A stretch of 64,000 nt of DNA from Vulcanimicrobiota bacterium (GTDB lineage Bacteria > Vulcanimicrobiota > Vulcanimicrobiia > Vulcanimicrobiales > Vulcanimicrobiaceae): positions 18,036 to 82,035 of the forward strand of contig DAHUZB010000006.1 of the NCBI GenBank assembly GCA_027306785.1. Reading direction: 5' to 3'. A program made the position numbers and the translations under genes. A model generated the notes under the pieces. That model made no database searches and was not told the origin of the DNA. It saw only the letters and a program-made list of their open reading frames with translations. Below are positions 1 through 9,116 of this stretch, in pieces (position 1 is the stretch's first letter; every line of letters begins with the position of its first letter).

Positions 1-1058
1 ATGCCGACGATCGCTCCGGGCGGAATCGCGAAGTTTACGTCGTCCATCAGCAAACGATCGCCGTAGGCTTTGCGCACGTGCGAGAACTCGATCACCTTGT
101 CGCCCAAACGCTCGGCGACCGGGATGAAGATCTCTTGCGTCTCGTTGCGGCGCTGGTACTCGTAGCTGCTCATCTCGTCGAAGCGCGCGAGACGGCTCTT
201 GCTCTTGGATTGACGGCCCTTCGTGCCCTGACGCACCCATTCGAGTTCGCGCTTGAGCGCCTTCTGACGCGCGCTCTCGGCGGCTTCTTCCTGCGCGAGG
301 CGCTCCTGCTTTTGGTCGAGCCACGAACTGTAGTTGCCCTTCCACGGAATGCCGCGACCGCGATCGAGTTCGAGAATCCACTCGGCCGCGTTATCGAGGA
401 AGTAGCGATCGTGCGTGACCGCGACGACGGTGCCGGGAAAGCGCTGCAGAAACTGCTCCAGCCACTCCACGCTCTCGGCGTCGAGATGGTTGGTGGGTTC
501 GTCGAGCAGCAGCATGTCGGGCTTGGAGAGCAGCAGTCGGCAGAGCGCGACGCGGCGCTTCTCGCCACCCGAGAGCGGACCGATCTTCGCTTCCCACGGC
601 GGCAGGCGTAGCGCGTCGGCCGCGATCTCGAGTTGCTGATCGAGATCGTCGCCCGCGGCGGCGATGATCGCTTCGAGACGCGACTGCTCTTCGGCGAGTT
701 TATCGAAATCGGCGTCGGGGTTCGCGTATTCCGCGTAGAGCGCGTCGAGACGCTGACGCGCTTCGAGCAGTTCGCCGAGTCCCTCCTCGACGGTTTCGCG
801 CACGGTCTTGTCGGGATCGAGCTTGGGCTCTTGTTCCAGGTAACCGATCGTGAGATTCGGCGCGGGCGCGGCGTCGCCGTCAAACTCGGTATCGACCCCC
901 GCCATGATCCGCAGCAGCGACGACTTGCCGGCGCCGTTGAGTCCGAGGATGCCGATCTTTGCTCCGGGGAAGAAGCTCAGCGAGATGTCTTTGAGAATCT
1001 GACGCTTCGGCGGCACGAGCTTGCCGACGCGATACATGGAGTAAACGTACTGCGACAC
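1..1058 (-). CDS. ettA: ABC-F ATPase EttA, C-terminal part beyond the left edge
   Basis: Cytoplasmic ABC-F protein that in its family binds the ribosomal E site and gates translation elongation according to ATP level. The visible ~352 residues hold the first ATP-binding domain (Walker A GLNGAGKSS, signature LSGGEKRR, Walker B LLLDEPTNHLD), the charged linker region rich in Arg/Lys (QKALKRELEWVRQGTKGRQS), and the first residues of the second domain (KVIEFSHVRKAYGD). I chose the GTG at 1058 because the translation (SQYVYSMYRVGKLVPPKR) then matches the EttA N-terminus, whereas the ATG at 1037 would cut it. The gene reads leftward and is incomplete only because the window ends. Divergent from the HD-domain gene at 1098 with a 39-bp gap. 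Confidence 0.93.
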   Translation of the reverse strand, partial: MSQYVYSMYRVGKLVPPKRQILKDISLSFFPGAKIGILGLNGAGKSSLLRIMAGVDTEFDGDAAPAPNLTIGYLEQEPKLDPDKTVRETVEEGLGELLEARQRLDALYAEYANPDADFDKLAEEQSRLEAIIAAAGDDLDQQLEIAADALRLPPWEAKIGPLSGGEKRRVALCRLLLSKPDMLLLDEPTNHLDAESVEWLEQFLQRFPGTVVAVTHDRYFLDNAAEWILELDRGRGIPWKGNYSSWLDQKQERLAQEEAAESARQKALKRELEWVRQGTKGRQSKSKSRLARFDEMSSYEYQRRNETQEIFIPVAERLGDKVIEFSHVRKAYGDRLLMDDVNFAIPPGAIVG

Positions 1059-1097
1059 GGGGTGGGCGATTCGCCGGGCGGCGCGGAAGATTCCCCT

Positions 1098-1793
1098 ATG
1101 AAACGCTTGCTCGCCGCGATCTTTACGCTGCTCGTCTCGCTCCCCGCGATCGCTTTCGCCGCCCCGCCGCCCACGACGGTGACTGGGATTCCGCTCGATG
1201 CGCCGTGGAAGGTGACCGTGTATCACCTGGTCCGTTCCTCGTTCAAGCACCCGGCCTGGGGCTGGCAGCACGCCGAGCGCGACTACGATCTCGCGCTGCG
1301 CCTGGCCAACGATGACGGGCTGAAGGTCGATACCGACGTGCTCTTCGCCGCCGCGATGCTGCACGATATGGCGGCGTTCCCGCCCTACACGGTGACGACG
1401 AAAGAAGAGCACGGCGCGGTCGCGGCGCGCGAGAGCGAACCGATTTTGCGCAAAGCGGGCTTCCCGATGGCGAAGTTTCCCGCCGTGCAGGCGGCGATGC
1501 GCGGCCACATGTTCTACAGCAATCCCGGCAGCGAAGCCGAAGCGATCGTCCTGCACGACGCCGACTCGCTCGACTTTCTCGGCGACATCGGCGCGGTGCG
1601 CATCATCGCGCTCACCGGCGCATCGGCCGCGAGCGCGGCGCCCGCGATCGCCGAGTTGGAATCGTTCGTGAAGCAGATTCCGCCGCGCCTCATCACCAAG
1701 GCCGCCAAACGCATCGGCGCACGACGCGCGAAGGAACTGCAAGCCTTCATCGATCGCTACGAAAGCGAATCGTACGGCGGGAAATTGCCGTAG
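1098..1793 (+). CDS. Secreted HD-domain phosphohydrolase-like protein
   Basis: A 231-residue protein with a clear Sec signal peptide (MKRLLAAIFTLLVSLPAIAFA) followed by an HD-superfamily domain. The metal-ligand pattern is visible: a His in the WQHAERDYD helix, the HD pair in AAAMLHDMAAF, a His in AAMRGHMFYS, and a late HDADSLDFLGDIG motif. HD proteins are metal-dependent phosphohydrolases, but the substrate cannot be read from sequence and an exported one is somewhat unusual. The reading frame stays open far upstream, but that part overlaps the divergent ettA gene. The ATG at 1098 gives a textbook signal peptide, so I start there. No operon partner. Confidence 0.82.
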   Translation: MKRLLAAIFTLLVSLPAIAFAAPPPTTVTGIPLDAPWKVTVYHLVRSSFKHPAWGWQHAERDYDLALRLANDDGLKVDTDVLFAAAMLHDMAAFPPYTVTTKEEHGAVAARESEPILRKAGFPMAKFPAVQAAMRGHMFYSNPGSEAEAIVLHDADSLDFLGDIGAVRIIALTGASAASAAPAIAELESFVKQIPPRLITKAAKRIGARRAKELQAFIDRYESESYGGKLP

Positions 1794-1810
1794 CGGGGCG
1801 GCGTGTTGGG

Positions 1811-2070
1811 TCTGTCGAGCGGGCGGCTTCGTGCGGTGCGGGGACGCCCGCTTTTTCGCATCGTGCGAAAAAGCTGCTCGCTGACATCGGCCTCTCGCCC
1901 CTCCAGGGCTCCGGCCGATGCTCAGACGCCCCGCGCCCGCACGAATCCACCCGCTCGACAAACCGAACGATCGTGACATTTTGTATGCGGTGGGGTTCGG
2001 TTTATCGAGCGGGCGGATTCGTGCGGTGCGGGGACGCGCCTGCACGAATCCCCTCGTTCGACACACCGAG
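1811..2070. repeat. REP-like palindromic repeat cluster between genes
   Basis: The 364-bp gap between convergent genes holds no convincing ORF but is built from inverted repeats. A core unit resembling TCGAGCGGGCGGATTCGTGC, followed by GGTGCGGGGACG, occurs directly at about 1814-1846 and 2003-2036, and in inverse orientation at about 1925-1962 and 2041-2063. Inside the first pair lie two more palindromes: a perfect 11-bp stem with a 3-base loop at 1850-1874 (GCTTTTTCGCA/TGCGAAAAAGC) and CATCGGCC/GGCCGATG at 1885-1920. The arrangement looks like two bacterial interspersed mosaic (BIME) units. No transposase lies beside it. It could also act as a bidirectional terminator. Confidence 0.65.
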
Positions 2071-2157
2071 CGATGCGAGCGCTTGCGGTAGCTCCGTTAC
2101 GTTGATGCGCGGCGTTTCATCATGCCGCACGTCAGAGAGAATGCGTTCGCGCTTGTA

Positions 2158-2973
2158 TCAGCCGCCGAGGGCGACCGGGGCGTGGCCGAAGAGCGGTGGG
2201 ATGAAGTGACCGGCGAGGTATGAGAGGGCGAAGACGCCGCAGCCGAAGGCGACGATCTCCAGGCCCTTGACGACGGGATTGCGATCGGTGTTCAACGCGG
2301 CGAAGTAGCCGACGGCAAAGAGTCCGACGACCGCGAAGACGAGGGCGAGGAGCGAGGATCCCGTCATCGAGAGCGGCAGCAGGAAGGCGAGAATCGGCAC
2401 GAACGCGCCGAGCGCGAACGACGCACCCATCGCGAGCGGCCCGCGCACGCCCGCGTCGTCGGCTTCGCGCGGATCGATGCCGAACTCGTCGCGTATCATC
2501 TCGTAGAGATAGATGTCGGGATGCCGGGTGAGACGCGTGACGATCATCTGCGCTTCGTCGGCACTGAAGCCTTTGAGTTTGTAGTAGGCGACCTGTTCGG
2601 CGAACTCGGCCTGCGGATCGGCCGCCATCTCCTCGCGCTCCATGCGAATCGCGGCGCGCACCACCTCGCGTTCCGATTTTCCGCCGAGATACTCGCCCAC
2701 GCCCATCGAGAGCGCGCCCGCCAAGAGGCCGAGAAAGCCGCTGATGAAGACCGCGGAGCGTTCGCCTTCGGCCACGCCGACGCCGGTCACGAGGCCGAGC
2801 GTGGTGAGGATACCGTCTTGCATGCCGAAGACGATCTCGCGCACGCTGCGCTGCTTTGCGAGTCGGCGACGCTGCGGCGTGTCGGGAATGCGCGGCTGCA
2901 CGCGTTGCCAACCGGGAACGTCGACGACGACCTCGGTGACGGGCGGCGTGAGCGGATCGTCGGACATCTGCAT
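2158..2973 (-). CDS. VIT1/CCC1-family iron/manganese transporter
   Basis: Integral membrane protein of the Ccc1/VIT1 family, which moves ferrous iron or manganese across membranes. Visible family marks: the N-terminal SVREIVFGMQDGILTTLGLVTGV segment (TM1 with its acidic metal-path residue), the SMGVGEYLGGKSEREV segment closing TM2, an acidic cytoplasmic helix region (RMEREEMAADPQAEFAEQV), then three more hydrophobic helices ending in FGCGVFALSYLAGHF. About 271 residues. The start is uncertain between ATGs at 2973 and 2967; longer in-frame starts would overlap the divergent pxpB. Neighbours give no further functional clue. Confidence 0.85.
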   Translation of the reverse strand: MQMSDDPLTPPVTEVVVDVPGWQRVQPRIPDTPQRRRLAKQRSVREIVFGMQDGILTTLGLVTGVGVAEGERSAVFISGFLGLLAGALSMGVGEYLGGKSEREVVRAAIRMEREEMAADPQAEFAEQVAYYKLKGFSADEAQMIVTRLTRHPDIYLYEMIRDEFGIDPREADDAGVRGPLAMGASFALGAFVPILAFLLPLSMTGSSLLALVFAVVGLFAVGYFAALNTDRNPVVKGLEIVAFGCGVFALSYLAGHFIPPLFGHAPVALGG

Positions 2974-3006
2974 GATGGAGACGGGTTTTCCGGAAGTAGC
3001 GCCGAG

Positions 3007-3669
3007 ATGGCCTTCCATACGATGGATTTCGGCGCGCCTACGTGCGCGCGCATCAGCGAACGCGCGCTCGCGATCGCGTTCGAGGCGGAGCCGTCGCCCG
3101 CGCTGCAGGAGCGCATTCGTTCGCTCGCGCGCCGCGCGCTCGAGCACGACGCGGTTGCCGAGGCGGTGGCGGGGTTGGGCAATCTAACGCTCTTTCTGCG
3201 CTCGCCGGACGACGCGGAGGCGCTGCTCGCGCGCCTGCCCGCGTGGGCGAGCGAGGCGGCCGCGGCCGAGGCGAGCGCGCCGCGCACGATCGAGATTCCG
3301 GTGCGCTACGGCGGCGCGGACGGACCCGATCTGCCCGCGGTCGCGCAGCGCTGCGGCCTTGCCGAAGATGAGGTCGTGCGGTTGCACGCGGCAGGCGAGT
3401 ACCTCGTCTTTTTCCTCGGTTTTCAACCGGGCTTCGCCTATCTCGGCGGGCTCGACGCGCGCCTCGCGACGCCGCGCCTCGCCACGCCGCGCACCGAGGT
3501 GCCCGCCGGGTCGGTCGGCATCGGCGGCGCGCAGACCGGTGTCTATCCGCGTCGCGCCCCCGGGGGGTGGAATCTGATCGGTCGCACCGAGCTCGCGCTG
3601 TTCGATCCCTTCGGCTCGCCGCCGAGCCTGCTCCAAGCGGGCGATCGCGTGCGGTTCGTGCCCGTATGA
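3007..3669 (+). CDS. pxpB: 5-oxoprolinase subunit PxpB (KipI-like)
   Basis: One of three subunits of the ATP-dependent 5-oxoprolinase (PxpABC) that opens pyroglutamate to glutamate. Family signatures are clear in the C-terminal half: GFQPGFAYLGGLD, then TPRTEVPAGSVGIGG and YPRRAPGGWNLIGRT. About 220 residues, normal for PxpB. The ATG at 3007 has GGAAG about 10 bases upstream; the ATG at 3022 is an alternative with no visible ribosome site. Its stop overlaps the start of pxpC by 4 bp (ATGA), so the two are translationally coupled. First gene of a six-gene pyroglutamate unit. Confidence 0.93.
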   Translation: MAFHTMDFGAPTCARISERALAIAFEAEPSPALQERIRSLARRALEHDAVAEAVAGLGNLTLFLRSPDDAEALLARLPAWASEAAAAEASAPRTIEIPVRYGGADGPDLPAVAQRCGLAEDEVVRLHAAGEYLVFFLGFQPGFAYLGGLDARLATPRLATPRTEVPAGSVGIGGAQTGVYPRRAPGGWNLIGRTELALFDPFGSPPSLLQAGDRVRFVPV

Positions 3670-4637
3670 GCGAACGGCGCGTGACGATCCTCGCTCCGGG
3701 ACTCTTCGCGAGCGTTCAGGACGGCGGGCGTTTCGGCGCGCGTGCGAGCGGCGTCGGCGTCGCGGGCGCGCTCGATCCGCTCGCGCTCGTCACGGCGAAC
3801 CGTATGGCGGGCAACGATCCCGACGCGGCGGCCATCGAATGCACGCTCGGCGGCGCGCGCATCCGCATCGAAGCGCCGATGCGCGTCGCGCTCGCGGGTG
3901 CCGAATGCGATGCGCGGATCGACGGCGTACGGCTCCCCGCGTGGAGTTGCGCATTCGCCGAGGCGGGCAGCGTGCTCGCGCTCGGTGCGGCGCGCGAGGG
4001 CACGCGCACGATCGTCGCGTTCGGCGGCGGCATCGACGTGCCGCGCGTGCTCGGGTCGCGCAGTACCGATCTCGCTGCCGGGTTCGGCGGATTCGCGGGG
4101 CGCGCGCTGCGGGCGGGCGACGAATTGCCGATCGGACCGTCCGCCGCATCCGCGCGGGCGGCGTTTCGTCTGCAGCCGCCGGAGTGGAGCGTGCATCTAT
4201 CGAGCAGCGAGACGGGCGCGGTGCGCGTGCGCGCGCTCGTCGGTCCCGAGAGCGCGCGCGTCGCCGATGCGCGGTCGTTTTGGGAGCGCGAGTGGGAGAT
4301 CGCGCCGCAGAGCAACCGCATGGGGTATCGCCTGGCGGGCGCGCCGCTCGCGGCGCCGCGCGACGGCGCGATGCGCTCGCACGCCGTCGAACCCGGCGTG
4401 GTGCAGCTTCCGCCGAACGGTGTGCCGATCGTCTTGCTCGCCGATGCGCAGACGACCGGCGGCTATCCGCGCATCGCGATCGTGATCGAAGCGGATCGAC
4501 GGCGCGCCGCGCAGGCGCGCATCGGGGGGCGCCTACGCTTCGTCCGCACCGACTTTGATGAAGCAAAGGCCGCGCGACACGACGTCGAAGCCTATCTGCG
4601 GGCGACCGCCGCGGCGATCGCCGCGCAACTGCAATGA
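3666..4637 (+). CDS. pxpC: 5-oxoprolinase subunit PxpC (KipA-like)
   Basis: Biotin-dependent-carboxyltransferase-fold subunit of the ATP-dependent 5-oxoprolinase. The N-terminus [18 protein letters not shown] is the classic KipA/PxpC opening, followed by [22 protein letters not shown] and a conserved C-terminal core ([38 protein letters not shown]). About 323 residues, full length. Overlaps pxpB upstream and pxpA downstream by 4 bp each. Older annotations may call this family 'allophanate hydrolase subunit 2'; the surrounding pxpA and pcp genes favour the 5-oxoprolinase role. Confidence 0.93.
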   Translation: MSERRVTILAPGLFASVQDGGRFGARASGVGVAGALDPLALVTANRMAGNDPDAAAIECTLGGARIRIEAPMRVALAGAECDARIDGVRLPAWSCAFAEAGSVLALGAAREGTRTIVAFGGGIDVPRVLGSRSTDLAAGFGGFAGRALRAGDELPIGPSAASARAAFRLQPPEWSVHLSSSETGAVRVRALVGPESARVADARSFWEREWEIAPQSNRMGYRLAGAPLAAPRDGAMRSHAVEPGVVQLPPNGVPIVLLADAQTTGGYPRIAIVIEADRRRAAQARIGGRLRFVRTDFDEAKAARHDVEAYLRATAAAIAAQLQ

Positions 4638-5356
4638 TGACTGATGAATCGATCGATCTGAATGCCGACGTCGGCGAGGGCTGCGGCGACGATGCCGCCC
4701 TCTTCGCGCTCGTAACATCGGCGAACGTCGCGTGCGGCGTGCACGCGGGTGATGCGGCGACGATGCGTGCCACGTTGCGGGCCGCGCGCGAACGCGGCGT
4801 CGTCGTCGGCGCGCATCCGTCGTATCCCGATCGCGCCGGGTTCGGGCGCACCGCGATGGAGCGCACACCCGAGCAGATCTACGGCGACGTGCGTGCCCAG
4901 ATTGCGGCGCTCGCGCTCGTCGCGGAAGAAGAAGGCGTGCGGTTGCGCCACGTGAAGGCGCACGGTGCGCTCTACAACGTTGCGGCGCGCGATCGGGCGG
5001 TCGCCGATGCGATCTCGCGCGCGGTGCGCGACCACGACGCCGGTCTCGCGATCGTCGGCCTCGCCGCGGGCGAACAGATTGCGAGCGCGCGCGCGCACGG
5101 TCTGCGTGCGATTCGCGAGGTATTCGCGGATCGCGCCTATCGCGCGGACGGCACGCTCGTCCCGCGCAGCGAGCCCGGTGCCTTGATCGACGACGCCGAG
5201 CGCGCCGTCGCACAGGCGCTCGCCTTCGTGCGCGAACGGAGCGGGGAGACGATCTGCCTGCACGGCGACGGCCCGCACGCGCTCGCCTTCGCTCGGCGCA
5301 TTCGCGACGCGCTCGCCGAAGCGGGCGTGCACGTCGGCGCGGTCGAGCTGCCATGA
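4634..5356 (+). CDS. pxpA: 5-oxoprolinase subunit PxpA (LamB/YcsF family)
   Basis: Third 5-oxoprolinase subunit, LamB/YcsF family, a TIM-barrel-like fold. N-terminal [18 protein letters not shown] and the following [13 protein letters not shown] and [16 protein letters not shown] are hallmark motifs; [11 protein letters not shown] and [13 protein letters not shown] follow further on. 240 residues, as usual for the family. Starts inside the pxpC stop (ATGATG) and its own stop overlaps the DUF969 gene. With PxpB and PxpC it would convert intracellular 5-oxoproline plus ATP to glutamate. Confidence 0.95.
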   Translation: MMTDESIDLNADVGEGCGDDAALFALVTSANVACGVHAGDAATMRATLRAARERGVVVGAHPSYPDRAGFGRTAMERTPEQIYGDVRAQIAALALVAEEEGVRLRHVKAHGALYNVAARDRAVADAISRAVRDHDAGLAIVGLAAGEQIASARAHGLRAIREVFADRAYRADGTLVPRSEPGALIDDAERAVAQALAFVRERSGETICLHGDGPHALAFARRIRDALAEAGVHVGAVELP

Positions 5357-6039
5357 TCCACGGCGTTTCGCTGCTGCCGCTGCTCGGCATCGCCGTCATC
5401 GTCGTCGGGTTTCTGCTGCGCTTGAATCCGATGCTGGTCGTGCTCGCGGGCGCGCTCGTCACCGGCCTCGCCGCGCATCTCGACGCGAACGCGCTGCTCG
5501 CCACGATCGGCACCGGCTTCGTGCAGACGCGTAATCTCTCGCTCGTGCTGGTGCTGCCGCTCGCGGTCGTCGCGCTGCTCGAACGGCACGGCTTGCGCGA
5601 ACGAGCGCAGATGTGGATCGCCGGGTTTCCGGGCGCCACGATGGATCGCGTGCTGATCGCCTACTTGGGCTTTCGCGAACTGACGGCGGCGATCGGACTC
5701 TCGAGCATCGCGGGTCAGGCGCAGATGGTGCGCCCGCTGCTCGCGCCGCTCGCCGAGGGTGCGGCGGCGACCGAGGGGATCGCGCTCGACGACGCCGCGC
5801 TCGCGCGTCTGCGTGCGCACTGTGCCGCGGCCGATAACGTGGGACTCTTCTTCGGTGAGGATATCTTCGTCGCGTTCGGCGCGGTCGCGCTGATGCACGA
5901 GATCGTGAAATCGCTCGGCTACGACGTGGCGCCGATGCGCATCGCGCTCTGGGCGCTGCCGACCGCGCTCTGCGCCTTTGCCATCCATGCGCTGCGGATC
6001 GTGCTCTTCGCGCGGCGTCTGCGGAGGACGCGCGCGTGA
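5353..6039 (+). CDS. DUF969 membrane protein, putative pyroglutamate permease subunit
   Basis: A 228-residue protein with about five hydrophobic helices (from [16 protein letters not shown] onward), matching the DUF969 family. These proteins are commonly found beside DUF979 and pyrrolidone-carboxylate peptidase genes. The visible conserved block is [22 protein letters not shown] with [19 protein letters not shown]. Function is not established. Placement between the 5-oxoprolinase genes and pcp, with 4-bp overlaps on both sides, suggests that the DUF969/DUF979 pair imports pyroglutamate or pyroglutamyl peptides. That role is inference from context. Confidence 0.85.
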   Translation: MIHGVSLLPLLGIAVIVVGFLLRLNPMLVVLAGALVTGLAAHLDANALLATIGTGFVQTRNLSLVLVLPLAVVALLERHGLRERAQMWIAGFPGATMDRVLIAYLGFRELTAAIGLSSIAGQAQMVRPLLAPLAEGAAATEGIALDDAALARLRAHCAAADNVGLFFGEDIFVAFGAVALMHEIVKSLGYDVAPMRIALWALPTALCAFAIHALRIVLFARRLRRTRA

Positions 6040-6944
6040 TCGAGGCGCTCTACGCGCTCGTCGGGCTCGTGCTCGCGATCGTCGCCGCGCACACGTTCGC
6101 CGATACCGCGCATCCGCGCCGTTGGACGAGCGGCGCGTTTTGGCTCCTTTTCGCGCTTACGTTCCTGCTCGGCGGCCGCGTACCGCCGCAGGCGATCGGG
6201 GTCGCGGTGATCGCGATGGCGTTGCTCGCCGGGTTCGGCGGGGTGCGTGGCGGCGCACACGCGAGCGGTGACGCCGAGGCGCGGCGCGCGAGCGCGGTGC
6301 GCTTGGGTAACCGTATCTTTCTTCCCGCGCTCGCGATCTCGGTCGTGACGCTCGTCTATGCGCTGCTCGTACCGGGCGGCGCGTTCGTCGGGCTCGGAAT
6401 CGGCTGCATCGTCGCGTGGCTCGCCGCACTGCTCGTCACGCGCGACACGCCGCTGCAATCGATGCGCGAAGCGAGGCGCCTGATCGACGCGCTCGGATGG
6501 GCCGCGGTGCTACCGCAGATGCTCGCGATGCTCGGCCTCGTCTTCACCGCGGCGGGCGTGGGGAAGGCGGTCGCCGCGGTCGCGACCGCGTATGTAGACG
6601 TCAACTCGCTCGTCGTCGGCGTGCTCGTCTTTGCGCTCGGCATGGCGCTCTTCACGATCGTGATGGGCAACGCATTCGCCGCCTTTCCGATCATGGTCGG
6701 CGGTATCGGCGTACCGGTGCTGGTCGGCGTGCATCATGCCGATCCGGCGGTCGTCGCGGCAATCGGTATGTTCAGCGGCTACTGCGGTACCCTCGTAACC
6801 CCGATGGCCGCGAACTTCAATCTGGTGCCCGTCGCGTTGCTCGAACTCGAGGATCGCTACGCGGTCATCAAGGCGCAGGCGATGACGGCGCTGCCGCTGC
6901 TCGTCTGCAATATCATCCTGCTGCTGGTGTTGGTGCATCGATGA
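6036..6944 (+). CDS. DUF979 membrane protein, partner of DUF969
   Basis: 302-residue integral membrane protein of the DUF979 family with about nine hydrophobic segments. Conserved stretches include [29 protein letters not shown], and the C-terminal [19 protein letters not shown] with [18 protein letters not shown]. The overall layout resembles a split secondary transporter in which DUF969 and DUF979 form two halves. Coupled by ATGA overlaps to DUF969 upstream and pcp downstream. Pyroglutamate uptake is the likely job by genomic association, not by direct evidence. Confidence 0.86.
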   Translation: MIEALYALVGLVLAIVAAHTFADTAHPRRWTSGAFWLLFALTFLLGGRVPPQAIGVAVIAMALLAGFGGVRGGAHASGDAEARRASAVRLGNRIFLPALAISVVTLVYALLVPGGAFVGLGIGCIVAWLAALLVTRDTPLQSMREARRLIDALGWAAVLPQMLAMLGLVFTAAGVGKAVAAVATAYVDVNSLVVGVLVFALGMALFTIVMGNAFAAFPIMVGGIGVPVLVGVHHADPAVVAAIGMFSGYCGTLVTPMAANFNLVPVALLELEDRYAVIKAQAMTALPLLVCNIILLLVLVHR

Positions 6945-7522
6945 CGATTCTGCTAACCGGCTTCGAGCCGTTCGGCGGCGAGGAGCGCAATGCGTCGTGG
7001 GAGGCGGTACGTCTGCTCGACGGCGTTGAGGTCGGCGGCGCGCGCGTGGCGGCGCGGCAGTTGCCGTGCGTGTTCGATACGTCGCGGGCCGCGCTCGACG
7101 CCGCGATCGACGCGTACGATCCGCTGCTCGCGATCGCGGTCGGTCAAGCGAGCAATCGCACCGAAATCTGCGTGGAGCGCGTCGCGATCAATCTCGACGA
7201 CGCGCGCATTCCCGATAACGCGGGCGCGCAGCCGATCGATCGCGCGATCGACGAAGCGGGGCCCGCGGCGTATCTTACTCGGCTTCCCGCGAAGGCGATG
7301 GTTGCCGCGATGCTCGAGGCGGGCGTTCCGGCGAAGCTCTCGGAGACGGCCGGAACCTACGTGTGCAATCACGTCTTCTACGGATTGCTACATCGTATCG
7401 CGATGCGCACGCCCGCGCTGCGCGGCGGGTTCATTCACGTGCCGTCGCTTGCGACGATGGAGGCCGAGCGGATCGCGGCGGGTCTGCGCGCGGCGCTCGC
7501 GGCCGCGCTCGAAACGGGTTAG
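6941..7522 (+). CDS. pcp: Pyrrolidone-carboxylate peptidase (peptidase C15)
   Basis: Cysteine peptidase that removes N-terminal pyroglutamate from peptides. All three catalytic elements are visible: Glu in [17 protein letters not shown], Cys in [17 protein letters not shown], His in [17 protein letters not shown]. The N-terminus [21 protein letters not shown] is the family signature. 193 residues, slightly short of the usual 200-215 but complete. The ATG lies inside the DUF979 stop. As last gene of the unit it would supply free pyroglutamate to PxpABC. Its stop overlaps the stop of the convergent small gene at 7519 by 4 bp. Confidence 0.95.
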   Translation: MTILLTGFEPFGGEERNASWEAVRLLDGVEVGGARVAARQLPCVFDTSRAALDAAIDAYDPLLAIAVGQASNRTEICVERVAINLDDARIPDNAGAQPIDRAIDEAGPAAYLTRLPAKAMVAAMLEAGVPAKLSETAGTYVCNHVFYGLLHRIAMRTPALRGGFIHVPSLATMEAERIAAGLRAALAAALETG

Positions 7523-7848
7523 CCGGGGCCGTCGCCGCCCGGCGCGCACGAATAGTCGAGCGTCGTGCTGCACACGACCACGTTGCGCGTGGTTTTGCTC
7601 GCGCTCACCTTCACGTGCACGCGCTGCGGCGGCACGTCGTCGGAGGAGAGCGTCATCGTGTAGGTGCCCGGGCGAAGGGCGCGCACCACGTACGCGCCGT
7701 TGCTCGTGGTGGTCGCGCGCGCGTGTGTCGGGCCCGAGAGCGCGATGTGCACGCCGCCGATCGGCTGACCGGTGGTGCGATCGGTTACGTGGCCGACGAG
7801 GACGGCCGCCGCAAACGCGGCGACCGTGGAGAGATGACGTAGCCGCAT
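7519..7848 (-). CDS. Secreted carboxypeptidase-regulatory-like (Ig-type) domain protein
   Basis: A 109-residue protein with a short signal-like N-terminus ([18 protein letters not shown]) followed by a single carboxypeptidase-regulatory-like beta-sandwich: [21 protein letters not shown], then [23 protein letters not shown]. Such domains usually occur at the N-terminus of TonB-dependent receptors or as add-ons to secreted enzymes. Here the domain stands alone with a short tail containing two Cys residues. The ligand is unknown. Lies 4 bp downstream of the S1-domain gene on the same strand and may be cotranscribed. Confidence 0.72.
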   Translation of the reverse strand: MRLRHLSTVAAFAAAVLVGHVTDRTTGQPIGGVHIALSGPTHARATTTSNGAYVVRALRPGTYTMTLSSDDVPPQRVHVKVSASKTTRNVVVCSTTLDYSCAPGGDGPG

Positions 7849-7852
7849 CGGC

Positions 7853-8926
7853 TTACGAACGCTTCAGCTCGATGCCGAGCGGGGCGAACGCGGATGACGA
7901 CGAGGACGTCGCGGCGGTGTGCATCGTGCTCAGGCGAATGCGGCGATTGCGATAGTCGACGTTACGCACCGAGACTTCGACCTTTTCGCCGATCTCGTAC
8001 TCGTCGGGATTGGCTTCGCGATCGGAGATGCTGCCGACGACGCCGGGCGCGATCTCGACTTCGAGACGCGGCGCCTTGGCGACGACGGTGCCTTCGACGA
8101 CGTTGCCCTGGCGCAGGAGCTCGGCGTGGTCGCGCCACGGATCGGCTAGCGCGGCTTTGCGCGAGGCGGAGATCTTTTTGCCGCCCTGATCGATGCGCAT
8201 GATCTTCACCGGGAACTCGTCACCGACGTTCACCACATCGGTCGGTTTCTCGACGCGTTCGAAGGCGAGTTCGCCGATCGGCACGAGCGCATCGACGCCG
8301 CCGAGATCGACGAACGCGCCGAAATCGGCGATCCGCACGACCTTCGCGCCGCGTTCTTCGCCGACGTGCAGCGATTGCAGCAGCGCCGCGCGCGCACCGC
8401 GACGCTCTTCTTCGAGCGCGCGGCGGTGCGAAACGACGAGGCGCTTGCGCTTCTCGTCGACTTCGATGACCTTGAGCGGCACGGTCTCGTTCAGCAGGGT
8501 CGCGAACGAGGTGCCCTTGGGTACGCGGGTCTGCGAGGCGGGAAGAAACGCCCGGTAGCCCTCGACCTCGGCGAGCAGGCCGCCCTTGATCTCCGATTTG
8601 ATGCGGCCGTGCACCGTCTCGCCGCTCTCCTTGGCGCCGGAGACGCGTGCCCAGGTCTCGGCGGCGCGTTTGCGGCCCTCCTCGGCGGCCTTCCGCGCCG
8701 CGAGTTGCTCGGGCGTCGGCGGGGCGGCGGGCTTGGGAGCCTCCGCAACAGGGGCGGATTCCGCAGCTGGCGCGGGCTCGGCGACGGGCGATGGCTCGGC
8801 GACGATCGCGGGCTCGGCGACGACGGGTGCGTCGGCGGGCAACTCGGCGACGACCGGGGCCGATGCGACGGGGGATTCGAGCGCGGCAGTCGGCTCGACG
8901 GCGGGGTGCAGCTCTTCGGTGTTCAT
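7853..8926 (-). CDS. S1-domain RNA-binding protein (ribosomal S1-like)
   Basis: 357-residue protein with an Ala/Pro/Val/Glu-rich low-complexity N-terminus (about 60 residues with repeated PVVAE/PVAE units) followed by three S1 OB-fold repeats: GETVHGRIKSEIKGGLLAEVEG, EERGAKVVRIADFGAFVDLGG and NVVEGTVVAKAPRLEVEIAPG. The second repeat has the classic FGAFVDLGGVDALVPIGEL. Likely binds mRNA on the ribosome or acts as a general RNA chaperone; with three repeats it is smaller than proteobacterial S1. The ATG at 8926 follows the natural domain boundary; the upstream open frame overlaps the divergent secreted-protein gene. Confidence 0.85.
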   Translation of the reverse strand: MNTEELHPAVEPTAALESPVASAPVVAELPADAPVVAEPAIVAEPSPVAEPAPAAESAPVAEAPKPAAPPTPEQLAARKAAEEGRKRAAETWARVSGAKESGETVHGRIKSEIKGGLLAEVEGYRAFLPASQTRVPKGTSFATLLNETVPLKVIEVDEKRKRLVVSHRRALEEERRGARAALLQSLHVGEERGAKVVRIADFGAFVDLGGVDALVPIGELAFERVEKPTDVVNVGDEFPVKIMRIDQGGKKISASRKAALADPWRDHAELLRQGNVVEGTVVAKAPRLEVEIAPGVVGSISDREANPDEYEIGEKVEVSVRNVDYRNRRIRLSTMHTAATSSSSSAFAPLGIELKRS

Positions 8927-9116
8927 GGTGCGCTCTCGCAAAAAAGGAAACCTCGCACGCACGAGATTTCCCGAAGGAATGGTGACTCCGTGGGGTACCA
9001 CGCGCACGCGCCTCCCTCCTGGGCCGAACGGCCCTTCCGAGCCCGGATGCCGCGTGCGCGACACCGAGGCAAGGGGCACCCTGCAGTCAAAGGCTCCCTT
9101 GTGGAGGTTTTCTAGC

